From: Fidelibacterota bacterium
Lineage (GTDB): Bacteria > Fidelibacterota > Fidelibacteria > Fidelibacterales > Fidelibacteraceae
Direction: 5' to 3'
DNA length: 5,376 nucleotides
NCBI GenBank assembly: GCA_023134755.1
Contig: JAGLUM010000377.1
Span: 1 to 5,376, forward strand
Shown here: positions 5,352-5,376 of the stretch, one piece after another
Position numbering within the stretch: the first letter of the stretch is position 1
Layout: every line of letters begins with the position of its first letter
Program-made: the position numbers and the translations under genes
The notes under the pieces: model-generated
Seen by the model: the letters and a program-made list of their open reading frames with translations, nothing else
Databases searched by the model: none
Told to the model about the DNA's origin: nothing

Positions 5352-5376
5352 GGGTTAAAACCCAATTATTTATTGA
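5352..5376 (+). repeat. Right-end repeat, copy 2, reaching the window edge
   Basis: This copy is identical to 5022-5046 over all 25 bases and still matching at the last base of the window, so the shared sequence may continue. It opens with GGGTTAAAACCC, the inverted partner of the left-end palindrome at 5279-5290. Confidence 0.88.

Larger units (their letters stand above)
5021..5376. other. 356-bp gene-free repeat region to window end
   Basis: No convincing gene lies after the transposase stop. The region contains, in order, the right repeat, a perfect hairpin, 14-nt imperfect tandem repeats, a small GCTATT/AATAGC hairpin, a diverged leader copy, and a short derivative of the transposase unit. 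Almost every base is covered by one of these, so this is a repeat nest and not an intergenic regulatory region of a housekeeping gene. Confidence 0.75.
5242..5376 (+). mobile_element. Short non-autonomous (MITE-like) derivative of the transposase unit
   Basis: This 135-bp stretch has the same left (49 bp) and right (25 bp) sequences as the intact unit, in the same order and orientation, with only about 60 bp between them in place of about 460 bp. GGGTTTTAACCC (5279-5290) and GGGTTAAAACCC (5352-5363) are perfect 12-bp inverted repeats. The inner part holds a decayed trace of the transposase 3' end. It cannot encode a transposase and would depend on one supplied in trans, plausibly the neighbour. 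The right border coincides with the end of the window, so it may be longer. Confidence 0.7.

Noticed and set aside
4448..5376. CRISPR array
   Set aside because: The repeats are unequal in length and spacing, are associated with transposase ends, and there are no regular spacers or cas genes.

Overview
This 5.4-kb bacterial window splits into two parts. Positions 1-4390 hold ordinary chromosomal housekeeping genes at roughly 43% GC by eye. Positions 4391-5376 are an accessory tail of palindromes and repeats around a small AT-rich transposase. The lineage cannot be fixed from the sequence. The gene types, moderate GC and hairpin-repeat-flanked single-domain transposase recall uncultivated FCB-type bacteria, but that is a low-confidence impression.

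Minus strand, read right to left: uvrC (excision-nuclease subunit) overlaps by 14 bp the start of a YgjP/DUF45-type zinc metallopeptidase. A 78-bp gap follows, then an RlmD/RumA-type 23S rRNA uracil-5-methyltransferase that runs off the left edge before its catalytic cysteine. The three genes look like one transcription unit. Divergent from uvrC on the plus strand is ssb, with a very strong Shine-Dalgarno sequence and a 12-bp-stem hairpin just after its stop. The uvrC-ssb spacer contains a perfect 12-bp palindrome.

Right part: an intact 144-aa IS200/REP-associated-type (Y1 HUH) transposase at 4586-5020 is bracketed by a 49-bp left sequence and a 25-bp right sequence. Both recur in the same order and orientation at 5242-5376, where about 410 bp of internal sequence is missing. 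The second copy still shows a decayed trace of the transposase 3' end with in-frame stops. It is therefore a short non-autonomous (MITE-like) derivative of the element or a sibling. A third, more diverged copy of the left leader lies at 5140-5213. A CCACGCC/GGCGTGG hairpin with 14-nt imperfect tandem repeats lies between the two units, and a worn copy of that hairpin lies left of the transposase.

The two points most worth following are the transposase/short-derivative pair with its nested leader copies, and the translational overlap of uvrC with an HExxH peptidase, which suggests a possible link between excision repair and proteolysis.
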